Of a stretch of DNA of 6,994 nt, positions 1 through 6,200 are shown piece by piece. The position numbers and the translations under genes are program-made. Numbering within the stretch: the first letter of the stretch is position 1; the number at the start of each line of letters is the position of its first letter. Source of the DNA: an uncultured Eubacteriales bacterium (GTDB taxonomy: Bacteria; Bacillota; Clostridia; Christensenellales; UBA1242). The notes under the pieces were generated by a model that had not been told where the DNA came from, searched no databases, and worked only from the letters and a program-made list of their open reading frames with translations. The DNA is taken from the NCBI GenBank assembly GCA_902796285.1, contig CADBOH010000093.1, forward strand, positions 1 to 6,994. Direction: 5' to 3'.

Positions 1-26
1 AGGTTCGAATCCTACCACCCCAGCCA
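1..26 (+). tRNA. 3' end of a tRNA (partial, probably tRNA-Gln)
   Basis: Only the T-loop onward is in the window. A GGTTCGAATCC T-loop and stem (3' arm CCTAC) is followed by the acceptor 3' strand CACCCCA (16-22), discriminator G23 and an encoded CCA (24-26). The acceptor strand, discriminator and CCA are identical to those of the complete tRNA-Gln 39 bp downstream, so a tandem tRNA-Gln copy is the simplest guess. The anticodon lies outside the window, so the isotype is inferred, not seen. Confidence 0.8.
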
Positions 27-65
27 TAAAAAGAAATTTTAGGAAGGGGATTTTAAACATCGTAT

Positions 66-140
66 TGGGGTGTCGCCAAGCGGTAAGGCACAAGATTTTG
101 ATTCTTGCATGCGTAGGTTCAAATCCTGCCACCCCAGCCA
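66..140 (+). tRNA. tRNA-Gln (anticodon TTG)
   Basis: This is a complete 75-nt cloverleaf. The acceptor TGGGGTG (66-72) pairs with CACCCCA. The D-arm GCCAAGCGGTAAGGC is typical of glutamine tRNAs. The anticodon stem CAAGA/TCTTG encloses the 7-nt loop TTTTGAT, whose central three bases are TTG. The T-arm is GTAGG-TTCAAAT-CCTGC with one G-T wobble pair. Discriminator G and CCA are encoded. It decodes CAA, and CAG by wobble, the main glutamine codons in an AT-rich genome. It is probably transcribed with the upstream partial tRNA, because no obvious terminator lies between them. Confidence 0.96.
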
Positions 141-204
141 AACAAAAATTTACAATTTCTTTAATTTTTTATAAACTTTCTCTCCTTTTCATTTATTTTA
201 TTTA

Positions 205-234
205 TTTAAAATTGATTTTCTGAGGAATTATAAA
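205..234 (+). promoter_or_regulatory. possible weak promoter for tRNA-Lys
   Basis: A TATAAA hexamer (229-234) lies 14 bp before the tRNA-Lys gene, with TTTAAA 18 bp upstream (205-210). The spacing places transcription start about 8 bp before the tRNA. The -35 match is poor; a better TTGATT (212-217) is too close (11 bp) to serve. The rest of 141-248 is plain AT-rich spacer with no convincing hairpin terminator, so co-transcription from the upstream tRNAs is an equally good explanation. Confidence 0.25.
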
Positions 235-248
235 TTTTTGTTGAATAT

Positions 249-324
249 GGTTTACTAGCTCAGTTGGTAGAGCACTTGACTTTTAATCAAGGGGCCCCGG
301 GTTCGAGTCCCGGGTAAGCCACCA
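249..324 (+). tRNA. tRNA-Lys (anticodon TTT)
   Basis: This is a complete 76-nt cloverleaf. The acceptor GGTTTAC pairs with GTAAGCC (314-320, one T-G wobble). The D-arm is AGCTCAGTTGGTAGAGC. The anticodon stem CTTGA/TCAAG encloses loop CTTTTAA, anticodon TTT. The T-arm is CCGGG-TTCGAGT-CCCGG, discriminator A321 and encoded CCA 322-324. It decodes AAA/AAG. The T-arm is very GC-rich and nearly self-palindromic (CCCGGG on both sides of the loop). The last 21 nt of this gene are repeated in degenerate form at 507-527, and T-arm pieces recur inverted at 353-410, marking it as a likely integration target. Confidence 0.97.
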
Positions 325-366
325 AAGCACTTCGTTATGAGGTGTTTTTTTATTACCCGGGACAAG
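304..366 (+). repeat. direct repeat copy 1 (tRNA-Lys 3' end plus terminator)
   Basis: This segment runs from the middle of the tRNA-Lys T-loop through CCA, the terminator hairpin and the following CCCGGGACAAG. It matches 507-568 with four substitutions (G313T, C319T, A355T, G360T) and one missing T in the T-run, 58 of 63 positions. Copy 1 is the functional one because it completes the tRNA. A repeat that begins in a tRNA T-loop and runs out past the 3' end is what tyrosine-recombinase integration at tRNA genes leaves behind. No integrase gene is in the window. Confidence 0.85.
328..351 (+). terminator. intrinsic terminator of the tRNA cluster
   Basis: Stem CACTTC (328-333) pairs with GAGGTG (339-344, one T-G pair) around loop GTTAT, followed by seven T (345-351). 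It starts 3 bp after the tRNA-Lys CCA, so it closes the tRNA transcript. A nearly identical second copy is at 531-553. Confidence 0.85.
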
Positions 367-410
367 CGCGATCATGTATCGCGCGCTTGCTCATGCAAGA
401 CGAACCCGGG
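353..410 (-). repeat. inverted, split copy of the tRNA-Lys T-arm
   Basis: TTACCCGGGAC (353-363) is the exact reverse complement of tRNA positions 307-317, and CGAACCCGGG (401-410) that of 296-305. The two pieces are in the order expected for an inverted T-arm. A single T (opposite A306, in the T-loop) is replaced by 37 bp (364-400). Six bases of each match come from the self-palindromic CCCGGG, but the flanks fit only the inverted orientation. The origin could be an inverted duplication or a recombination product; this is inference. Confidence 0.6.
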
Positions 411-424
411 CCAAGTCCCGGTCG
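363..424 (+). other. GC-rich hairpin island behind tRNA-Lys
   Basis: This is a compact, roughly 60% GC patch in otherwise AT-rich DNA. Visible structures are: CAAGCGCGAT (363-372) against ATCGCGCGCTTG (378-389), a 10-bp stem with a 2-nt bulge; CTTGC-TCAT-GCAAG (386-399), a perfect 5-bp stem that competes with the first; and an imperfect CGA-CC-GGG stem at 401-424 with two bulges and loop CCAAGT. No credible coding sequence covers it. The remaining stretch to 506 holds only a small TTTACTC-GGT-GAGTAAA hairpin (482-498). It might be a small RNA, a recombination site or debris of an integrated element; the sequence does not decide. Confidence 0.5.
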
Positions 425-506
425 AAATCTCGTCAACTATTCTCAACATATTAGCAAATTTAGAGATTTGGCCATTCGCATTTTACTCGGTGAGTAAAGC
501 TCATAA

Positions 507-568
507 CGAGTCCCGTGTAAGTCACCAAAGCACTTCGTTATGAGGTGTTTTTTATTTCCCGTGACAAG
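507..568 (+). repeat. direct repeat copy 2 (att-like tRNA-Lys remnant)
   Basis: This is the degenerate copy of 304-366, offset by 203 bp. It keeps CGAGTCCC, the acceptor strand as GTAAGTC, the CCA and the full terminator hairpin, but lacks any 5' tRNA part, so it cannot make a tRNA. In both halves CCCGGG has become CCCGTG. Similarity stops abruptly: before 507 (at the T-loop) and after ACAAG at 568. The abrupt left edge in the T-loop favours a site-specific recombination footprint over a tandem slip. Confidence 0.8.
531..553 (+). terminator. duplicated intrinsic terminator
   Basis: The same stem, CACTTC (531-536) with GAGGTG (542-547) and loop GTTAT, is followed by six T. Its 3' arm and loop (535-544) can instead pair perfectly over 10 bp with CTCATAACGA at 500-509, so two exclusive folds exist. 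It has no gene immediately upstream and could end read-through from the tRNAs or a short transcript arising within 352-530. Confidence 0.65.
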
Positions 569-582
569 TCCATATCTGAAAT

Positions 583-646
583 TTTTAGTAAAAAACATCA
601 AAATTTCACTAAATTTTAGTAAAATATAATGTTTTTACTAATAAAA
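583..646. repeat. TTTTAGTAAAA repeats upstream of the CrtO-like gene
   Basis: TTTTAGTAAAA, a near-palindrome, occurs at 583-593 and 614-624, with centres 31 bp apart (about three helical turns). A related inverted version, TTTTTACTAATAAAA, lies at 632-646. The outer copies also form an imperfect inverted repeat (585-598 against 629-641, one base gap). They lie 46-109 bp upstream of the promoter -35 box. Operator sites are possible, but such motifs arise easily in AT-rich DNA. Confidence 0.35.
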
Positions 647-691
647 GCATTAAAAAAAACAAAAATAGGCAGTATAAAAGTAGTGTATTAT

Positions 692-720
692 TTGACTTAA
701 AAAATAGCAAGTGATAAAAT
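692..720 (+). promoter_or_regulatory. promoter of the CrtO-like gene
   Basis: TTGACT (692-697), a 17-bp spacer and TAAAAT (715-720), preceded by TG one base upstream (TGA-TAAAAT), form a strong extended -10 sigma-A type promoter. Start of transcription would be near 727, leaving a leader of about 10 nt that starts around or inside the TGGAGG ribosome binding site (726-731). Confidence 0.75.
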
Positions 721-735
721 ATTAGTGGAGGAATT

Positions 736-1362
736 ATGTTAGCATATTCAATAATAATTTTTGCTGGAGTGCTATTATCTGTTTTAATTAACATTATTAA
801 ATTTGCACCGCAAAACACTCCATATGGTGATCTAGCACTTTGGATTTTAATATCTATTCTAATATGTGGATTATCATCTGGACTGATTTGTATTATAACA
901 AGATTGCTGCCAAAGAGCGTGTTTAATCCTCATAGACGAAGATTTAGAACTTTTGCTGTTGAGGCAAATATTTATAAAAGATTAGGTGTTAAGGGGTGGA
1001 AAGCTTTTGTTCCAGACCTTGGCAAACTTAGCGGACTTGAAAAGAATAAAATTACTCAGCCAAATAATCCAGAATACTTAGAAAAGTTTTTAGTAGAAAA
1101 CTGTATAGCAGAGTGTTTACACTTTTGGTCATTTATTTCTGGCTCATTAATTTTCTTTTTCCTGCCAGGCAAGTATGCGATTTCAATTGGTGTTATAATT
1201 TTTTATACTAATGCAATTTTGCATATTCTTCCAATATTTATACAACGATATGTACGCCCTAAAATGCTTAAAATTTATGATCGACTTGTTGAAAAACAGC
1301 GCAATAGTGCAGAAATTTTTGCAAATGATGATCAAGAAAATGTTGGTTACAAAAAAGCTTAA
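736..1362 (+). CDS. CrtO-like membrane acyltransferase family protein
   Basis: The 208-residue integral membrane protein resembles glycosyl-4,4'-diaponeurosporenoate acyltransferase, CrtO, the last staphyloxanthin enzyme in Staphylococcus, which attaches a fatty acyl group to a glycosylated carotenoid. Visible matches, in order: LGVKGWK after an FR-x-E stretch (residues 70-89), P-D-x-G (93-96), the E-x3-A-E-x2-H block (E121, E126, H129), and the C-terminal N-x9-QRY-x-RP motif (N159, Q170-Y172, R174-P175). Hydrophobic segments lie near 3-22, 35-56, 130-143 and 147-165. The N-terminus is somewhat longer than staphylococcal CrtO (about 165 residues). ATG 736 follows TGGAGG by 4 nt. It is a single-gene unit with its own promoter and terminator. 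No carotenoid genes adjoin, so the real substrate is probably another envelope lipid or glycolipid. Family assignment is fairly sure; substrate is unknown. Confidence 0.75.
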   Translation: MLAYSIIIFAGVLLSVLINIIKFAPQNTPYGDLALWILISILICGLSSGLICIITRLLPKSVFNPHRRRFRTFAVEANIYKRLGVKGWKAFVPDLGKLSGLEKNKITQPNNPEYLEKFLVENCIAECLHFWSFISGSLIFFFLPGKYAISIGVIIFYTNAILHILPIFIQRYVRPKMLKIYDRLVEKQRNSAEIFANDDQENVGYKKA

Positions 1363-1384
1363 TTTGAGAAAATTAAGCTTTTTT
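1351..1384. terminator. bidirectional intrinsic terminator
   Basis: A perfect 14-bp inverted repeat, AAAAAAGCTTAATT (1351-1364) and AATTAAGCTTTTTT (1371-1384), encloses a 6-nt loop TGAGAA. Each strand reads stem then T-run, so it can end transcription from both sides. It contains the last two lysine codons, the last alanine codon and the TAA stop of the CrtO-like gene. It also lies 33 bp beyond the stop of the converging gpmI. Confidence 0.9.
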
Positions 1385-1417
1385 ATTAAAAATAACTGAC
1401 ATTTTTACGGGTTTTTA

Positions 1418-2920
1418 TTAAATTAATGGTTCAACCATAGTGTCAGGAATGTCAATTCCTAATAGTTTAAGTATAGTCGGCGCAACATTTGCAATCGATT
1501 TTCCTTTTTTTATTTTTAGTTTTTTGTGATTTTCTGTTGCAATTATTATTGGAACTGGGTTTGAAGTGTGAGAGGTTATTTTGTTGCCTTTTTCATCAAA
1601 CATACATTCAGCGTTTCCGTGATCCGCTGTGATTATGCAATCTCCACCGGCCATTATTGTGGCAAGAGCAAGAGCATATGCTTGCTTTTCTACGCATGTG
1701 ATGGCTTTTTTTGTTGCCTCAAAATTACCGGTATGGCCAATCATATCTGGGTTTGAGTAATTTACTAAAACAAAGTCATATTTCCCTGATGCTATTGCAT
1801 CGAGCGTGTTTTCAGTTATTTCAATTGCACGCATTTTTGGATAGTATGAAAAATCTTGAGTATCAATGCTGTCGATTAGTTTTCGTTCTTCCCCTTTGTA
1901 CGCTTTTTCGATGCCTCCGTTGAAGAAAAAAGTTACATGTGCGTATTTAGTTGTTTCAGCGATATGATATTGAGTTAACCCATTTTTTGATAAAATGGCA
2001 GCCAAGTTATCCTCTATAACCAACGGAGGAAAGATGGTATTTAGATGACTAAGTTTGTCTGAATATTCCTGCATAGGTGAGTAGAGCAAGTTTTTGAATT
2101 TTTTTGTGTCAAATTTATCAAAACTATTGTCGGTGAAGGCAAAAGATATTTCCCTAGCCCTATCCGAGCGGTAATTAAAGAAAATCACGCTATCATTGTC
2201 GTTTATTGTACCATTTTTTTCAAGCAATGTTGGTAAAACAAATTCATCATACACGCCATTTGCGTAACTTTCATTTAAAACTTCAGCGTAGGATTTGTTT
2301 GTAAAATTCTTTCCATATACAAGGCAATCATATGCAAGTTTTAGTCTTTCATAACGTTCCTCTCTATCCATCGCATAAATCCTACCAGAAACTGATGCAA
2401 TTTTATACTGAGTATCTTTTATTTTTTCGTTAACTATGTCAAGATATTTTCTTGCGCTGTTATATGGTGTATCGCGCCCATCTAAGAATGCATGAATAAA
2501 TAGCTTTTTAACGTGTTTTTGTTTAGCCATATCAATAATTGCAAGTAGGTGATTGATGTGGGAATGTACGCCGCCATCAGACAACAAGCCCATAATGTGA
2601 AGAGCTGAGCTGTTTGTTATGGCATGGTCCATTGCTTTTATAAGATGAACATTTGAAAAGAAAGAGCCATCAGCTATCTCTTTGTTAATTTTTAGTAAAT
2701 CTTGATAGTTTACTCTGCCCGAACCAAGTGTTAAATGTCCAACTTCACTATTACCCATTTGTCCAGCTGGAAGACCAACAGCGAGGCCGCTTGCTTCAAT
2801 TTCTCCATAAAAATATCTTTCTTTAAGTTTATCAAGATTTGGTGTGCCGGCAGCTTTTATTGCGTTGCCAAGGCTTTTTTTGCTGTTGCCAAATCCATCC
2901 AAAATCACCAGTGTAACCAT
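1418..2920 (-). CDS. gpmI: 2,3-bisphosphoglycerate-independent phosphoglycerate mutase
   Basis: Cytoplasmic glycolytic and gluconeogenic enzyme interconverting 3- and 2-phosphoglycerate through a phosphoserine intermediate, with two Mn ions (alkaline phosphatase superfamily). The 500 residues are close to the usual 505-515, so it is complete. Metal and catalytic residues are all visible: D8 (LVILDGFG), nucleophile S58 (GNSEVGH), D392 and H396 (NPDMIGHTG), D433-H434 (TADHGNAE), H451 (SHTSNPVP). Substrate-binding motifs are H119 (GGVHSH), DGRDTP (147-152), SGRIYAMDR (178-186), YRSDRAREI (250-258) and K325 (AETTKYAHVTFF; the usual sequence is AETEKYAHVTFF). The start is fixed by the conserved N-terminus and an AAGGGA ribosome binding site 6 nt upstream. 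In many Firmicutes gpmI sits in a glycolytic operon (gap-pgk-tpi-gpmI-eno); here it stands alone with its own promoter, converging on the CrtO-like gene. Confidence 0.98.
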   Translation of the reverse strand: MVTLVILDGFGNSKKSLGNAIKAAGTPNLDKLKERYFYGEIEASGLAVGLPAGQMGNSEVGHLTLGSGRVNYQDLLKINKEIADGSFFSNVHLIKAMDHAITNSSALHIMGLLSDGGVHSHINHLLAIIDMAKQKHVKKLFIHAFLDGRDTPYNSARKYLDIVNEKIKDTQYKIASVSGRIYAMDREERYERLKLAYDCLVYGKNFTNKSYAEVLNESYANGVYDEFVLPTLLEKNGTINDNDSVIFFNYRSDRAREISFAFTDNSFDKFDTKKFKNLLYSPMQEYSDKLSHLNTIFPPLVIEDNLAAILSKNGLTQYHIAETTKYAHVTFFFNGGIEKAYKGEERKLIDSIDTQDFSYYPKMRAIEITENTLDAIASGKYDFVLVNYSNPDMIGHTGNFEATKKAITCVEKQAYALALATIMAGGDCIITADHGNAECMFDEKGNKITSHTSNPVPIIIATENHKKLKIKKGKSIANVAPTILKLLGIDIPDTMVEPLI

Positions 2921-3042
2921 AACTATTCCCTTTTAAAAATCAACTAAAAAATGCTAAAAAACTAAAAATATGCTTGTTTTTTTAATTTTTTGTTGTTTTT
3001 TTAATAAATTTTAATTATTTTTTTTATTTTTTCAACAATTTT

Positions 3043-3070
3043 ATTATAGCAAAAAAAATAAAAAAAACAA
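3043..3070 (-). promoter_or_regulatory. promoter of gpmI
   Basis: On the minus strand TTGTTT (3070-3065), a 16-bp spacer and TATAAT (3048-3043), preceded by TGC, form an extended -10 promoter. Transcription would start near 3036, giving a leader of about 115 nt. That leader (2921-3036) is almost pure A/T; apart from the AAGGGA ribosome binding site at 2927-2932, I see no riboswitch-like or attenuator structure in it. Confidence 0.65.
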
Positions 3071-3088
3071 ATAAATTATCCCTTTTAA

Positions 3089-3126
3089 TTTGATTAGTAA
3101 AAAATATTTTTATTTTTTGAATCAAA
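3089..3126. repeat. AT-rich palindrome between divergent promoters
   Basis: TTTGATT (3089-3095) and AATCAAA (3120-3126) flank a second inverted pair, AAAAAATA (3099-3106) and TATTTTTT (3111-3118), with loop TTTT. The whole forms a long, nearly continuous stem. It lies between the gpmI and lipoprotein promoters and outside both predicted transcripts, so any role would be at DNA level (operator, bend or cruciform). In such AT-rich DNA chance is a real alternative. Confidence 0.35.
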
Positions 3127-3176
3127 ATTTTTAAAAAATGTTTATTAACACATATTAAAATATATACATATTTTAT

Positions 3177-3205
3177 TTGACTTTTCGTAAAATAATTTTT
3201 ATAAT
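3177..3205 (+). promoter_or_regulatory. promoter of the lipoprotein gene
   Basis: TTGACT (3177-3182), a 17-bp spacer and a consensus TATAAT (3200-3205) form a strong sigma-A type promoter. Transcription would start near 3212, giving a leader of about 74 nt that includes the GC-rich hairpin before the start codon. Confidence 0.75.
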
Positions 3206-3252
3206 TTAATTAAATTATAGCGTAAATTTATTTATAAATTTATTCTTAAAAA

Positions 3253-3281
3253 CGCGAGCAATAATTCTCGCGGCGAGGGGG
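3253..3281 (+). promoter_or_regulatory. leader hairpin next to the lipoprotein ribosome binding site
   Basis: CGCGAG (3253-3258) and CTCGCG (3267-3272) form a perfect 6-bp stem around an 8-nt loop in an otherwise AT-rich leader. The ribosome binding site GAGGGGG (3275-3281) follows at once, 4 nt before ATG 3286. CTCG (3267-3270) could instead pair with CGAG (3274-3277), which would cover part of the ribosome binding site. The first hairpin would therefore leave the site open and the second would partly hide it. Confidence 0.45.
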
Positions 3282-3285
3282 CATC

Positions 3286-6200
3286 ATGAAGAAATTTCTG
3301 TTATCGCTTTTAAGTATCTTTATTATAATTGGAGGAGGATTGCTGGCAGCTTGTGGCAGAAGCGTTACAACGCTTACATTATCACAAGATTCTGTTTCAA
3401 TTGAAATATTGAGCAACGATCCGGATGGGGGTTACAAAACTATAACCGCCCAAGTTTCTGGTGCATCTGATACATCGGTTAGAGCAAGCACGGTAAGTGG
3501 CTACGAAAATATTATTCAGGTATCTTCACAGGCCATTACAGGCGGTAAGACTCAAATAACTGTTCGTGGTCTTACTGAGGGCTATGCTGAATTTATGGTT
3601 AGAACCAATCAGGGCAACGCCTATAAAGTTGTTTCTGTTGATGTTTATAGCACTGTTAGCGAAATGAAGCAAAAAACCGAAGAGGCTGGCAAAATCAAAA
3701 ATTATCTTATTAGAGGAATCGATAACACTCTCAAAGAGGAGTCTCTTATAACTTTTACCCCTTCAGAAAAAAGTAGAAGACAAATCACATGGTCACTTGT
3801 TAATGAGGTGGCTGGATTAACATTAAAAAATGATGTTTTAAACATTGCCCAAGACTTTGAGGGTGAGGAAGTTGTTCTTAAAGCAACAACAGAAAAGGGA
3901 GTTGAAACCCAAATCACTTTACCTGTAATTACTGCAATATCTAAAAGTATAGACCTGTATTGGGGATATGATAAGAATTCGGATTTTAGTAATGAAAAAA
4001 CATCACAACAAAATCCATTAAATATTGTTCCAAACATTGTAATTGATGCGAACTATGAGGCATATGTTTACGTTGATTATATTGGGGAACTTGATGTTTC
4101 TGCTTACGCCGTAGATGCAAATGGTAACGCGACTGATGATCTTGAAATTACTAGAGATGGTGAGAATAGTGAGCATAAACCACTATTTAAGATTGCTGCA
4201 AATAAAAATAAAACAAATTTAAATGGTGAATACAAAATTTACTTTAAGATTGGATATAGTGATTACGCTTATGAGGTCACTAGTCAACCTGTGTTTGTTA
4301 GTGTAAGAGAAAAGGTTAATAAAATTGTTGTTTCAAACAAAAACACATATGATCTTTCTGGCAAAAACCAAGTGTTATATTCAAATTATTCATCATCAAG
4401 CGACTATGGTGAAAAATTGACTGTGTCCGTTTTGCCAACAACTGTTATCGGAAAATCAAACAAGTATACGATAAAAGTTGAGTATACCGGTTTGACAGTA
4501 GGGAATATTTTCCCTGATGGTTACAATGGTAGCCCAGTTGAGGTAACTTGGAAAAACACAAGTGGAGATTTCTTGCCAATTGAATTTACCAAAGACGAAG
4601 ATGCTTTTGTTTCTGGCGAAATAAGCTACGAGAATATTTATCTTAAAGCGCCTAGTGTGCTTTTGCAAAATTATGATCAAATAAAGGTAACTGTTGAAAG
4701 CGTTGACAATAAAGATGTTAAAACAGAGTTTAATGTGAGTCTTGTAAGAAGTGCGACCGAAGAAAATTTTGATTTTAGCAATGCAGGATTTAAAGTAGAT
4801 AGCAGTCAAAGAGTTGAAGATGTTGTTTTGGAAAAGGAGCTTACACTTCTTGGACAATCAACATTGGATGGTATTTATTTAATCAACAATAGTCAGCACG
4901 TAAATTTGTCAATCAATCAAAAATCAAGCACAGATGACAGTGTAACATTTAGCGTTGTTTTAACTTTAAATCGTGATAGTTTTGGAATAACACAACTTGA
5001 TAAGTATCAAATAGCTCATAGAAATGGTTATGTGAGCGATGAATATGACATCGATATTTTCTTGCCTCTTAAAGATGCGGGAATTGTTTATGATAGCACA
5101 AGTGAGTCAAATTCTGTAACTTATGCTACATACTCAAACAACATGTATGCTGCTGATGGAAGCGTGCTTACTTCAAATATAATGAGCATTGATAAGATTA
5201 TACTTAAAGACGACACGGTAACGCCAGTTCTTTATCAATACAACACATCAAATAGCAAGAGTGCTGTTGCTGATATTTCAATTAAATATTTAGATTACAA
5301 TCCTGAAGAAGATTTTGAGGAATTTAAAAATAAGTCCCCTCTATCTCTTGTTGCATTATTTGAAGAAAGTGTGGGGGATAATTCAGGCATTATTAGTTTT
5401 GCAAATGATAAATCAAGCATCATAACAAAAGGTGTAGGGTATACTTATGCGGTACTAAAATTTACAGGCAAAGGTGTTGAAGGCGATAATGAATTTTACA
5501 GAATTATATTAGTTGAAAGTTATGTTTCGCCAGAAGGGTTAGAAGTTTCTCCACAAAAAGACAAACAGATTTTAATTTATTCAAGTGATAGTGTCTCTTC
5601 AAATGATAGTGATGTAAGCAAGCAAATTACTATATTGTTTGATAATAAAACTACAACACATCACGAATTTGCAAATGTTGAATTTGAGTCAACATTTAAA
5701 AATGAACAAGGCAATCCGGTTATGGGGAACATGACTGTTGGTGAAAATAGTATCACTTGGGAACAAGGTAGGTACAGCATTTCAAATGTTGTTGTTAAGG
5801 AAGACTCAATCACATTTAACATCAATGCTCTTTCAATTTTTGGAGACAGCTCATTTGTTGACCAATTAAATGTGCATTATGTTTTAAGAGATGGCACACA
5901 AAAAATTTATGATATTTACACAAGAGTAGATATCACAATCAAAAATGCACAAAGAGTTGAAAAACTTGTTTGGGTAAATCAAAACGATGATGGGATTAAC
6001 TTTAGATTAAACGATACACAACCGTATTACATGATTCTTTCAACAACCCCATCACAAGCCAAAAATTTAACAACTAGAAGCATTGTTACATCAGAAAGTG
6101 GTGATAGATTAAATACATTTGTTAATGTAAATAACGGTACACAAGTAGGGGATGTTAAAACAGTAAATATTTCAAGCACTCTTAAAACAGGCATGTCTGG

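Noticed and set aside
212..234. TTGATT with TATAAA as a tRNA-Lys promoter
   Set aside because: The spacer is only 11 bp, too short for a sigma-A promoter.
353..424. Integron attC site or CRISPR-like repeat
   Set aside because: The hairpins lack the attC core sites (GTTRRRY / RYYYAAC) in the right places, and there are only two repeat copies with no regular spacers.
337..543. 68-codon open frame between the two terminators
   Set aside because: It starts in the loop of the first terminator, has no ribosome binding site, ends at the matching place in the second copy, and crosses GC-rich hairpins. The frame arises from the repeat itself (ATGA in both copies).
609..818. 69-codon minus-strand frame rich in F, L and I
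   Set aside because: Its composition follows from A-rich DNA on the + strand. It overlaps the promoter and the start of the CrtO-like gene.
1211..1399. 62-codon + strand frame inside and beyond the CrtO-like gene
   Set aside because: It is an out-of-frame shadow of a well-supported gene and runs through the terminator hairpin.
1568..2947. Several short + strand frames across gpmI
   Set aside because: They are antisense shadows of a complete, fully conserved enzyme gene.
2921..3036. Riboswitch or attenuator in the gpmI leader
   Set aside because: The leader is almost entirely A/T with no stable conserved stem. Only the ribosome binding site is supported.
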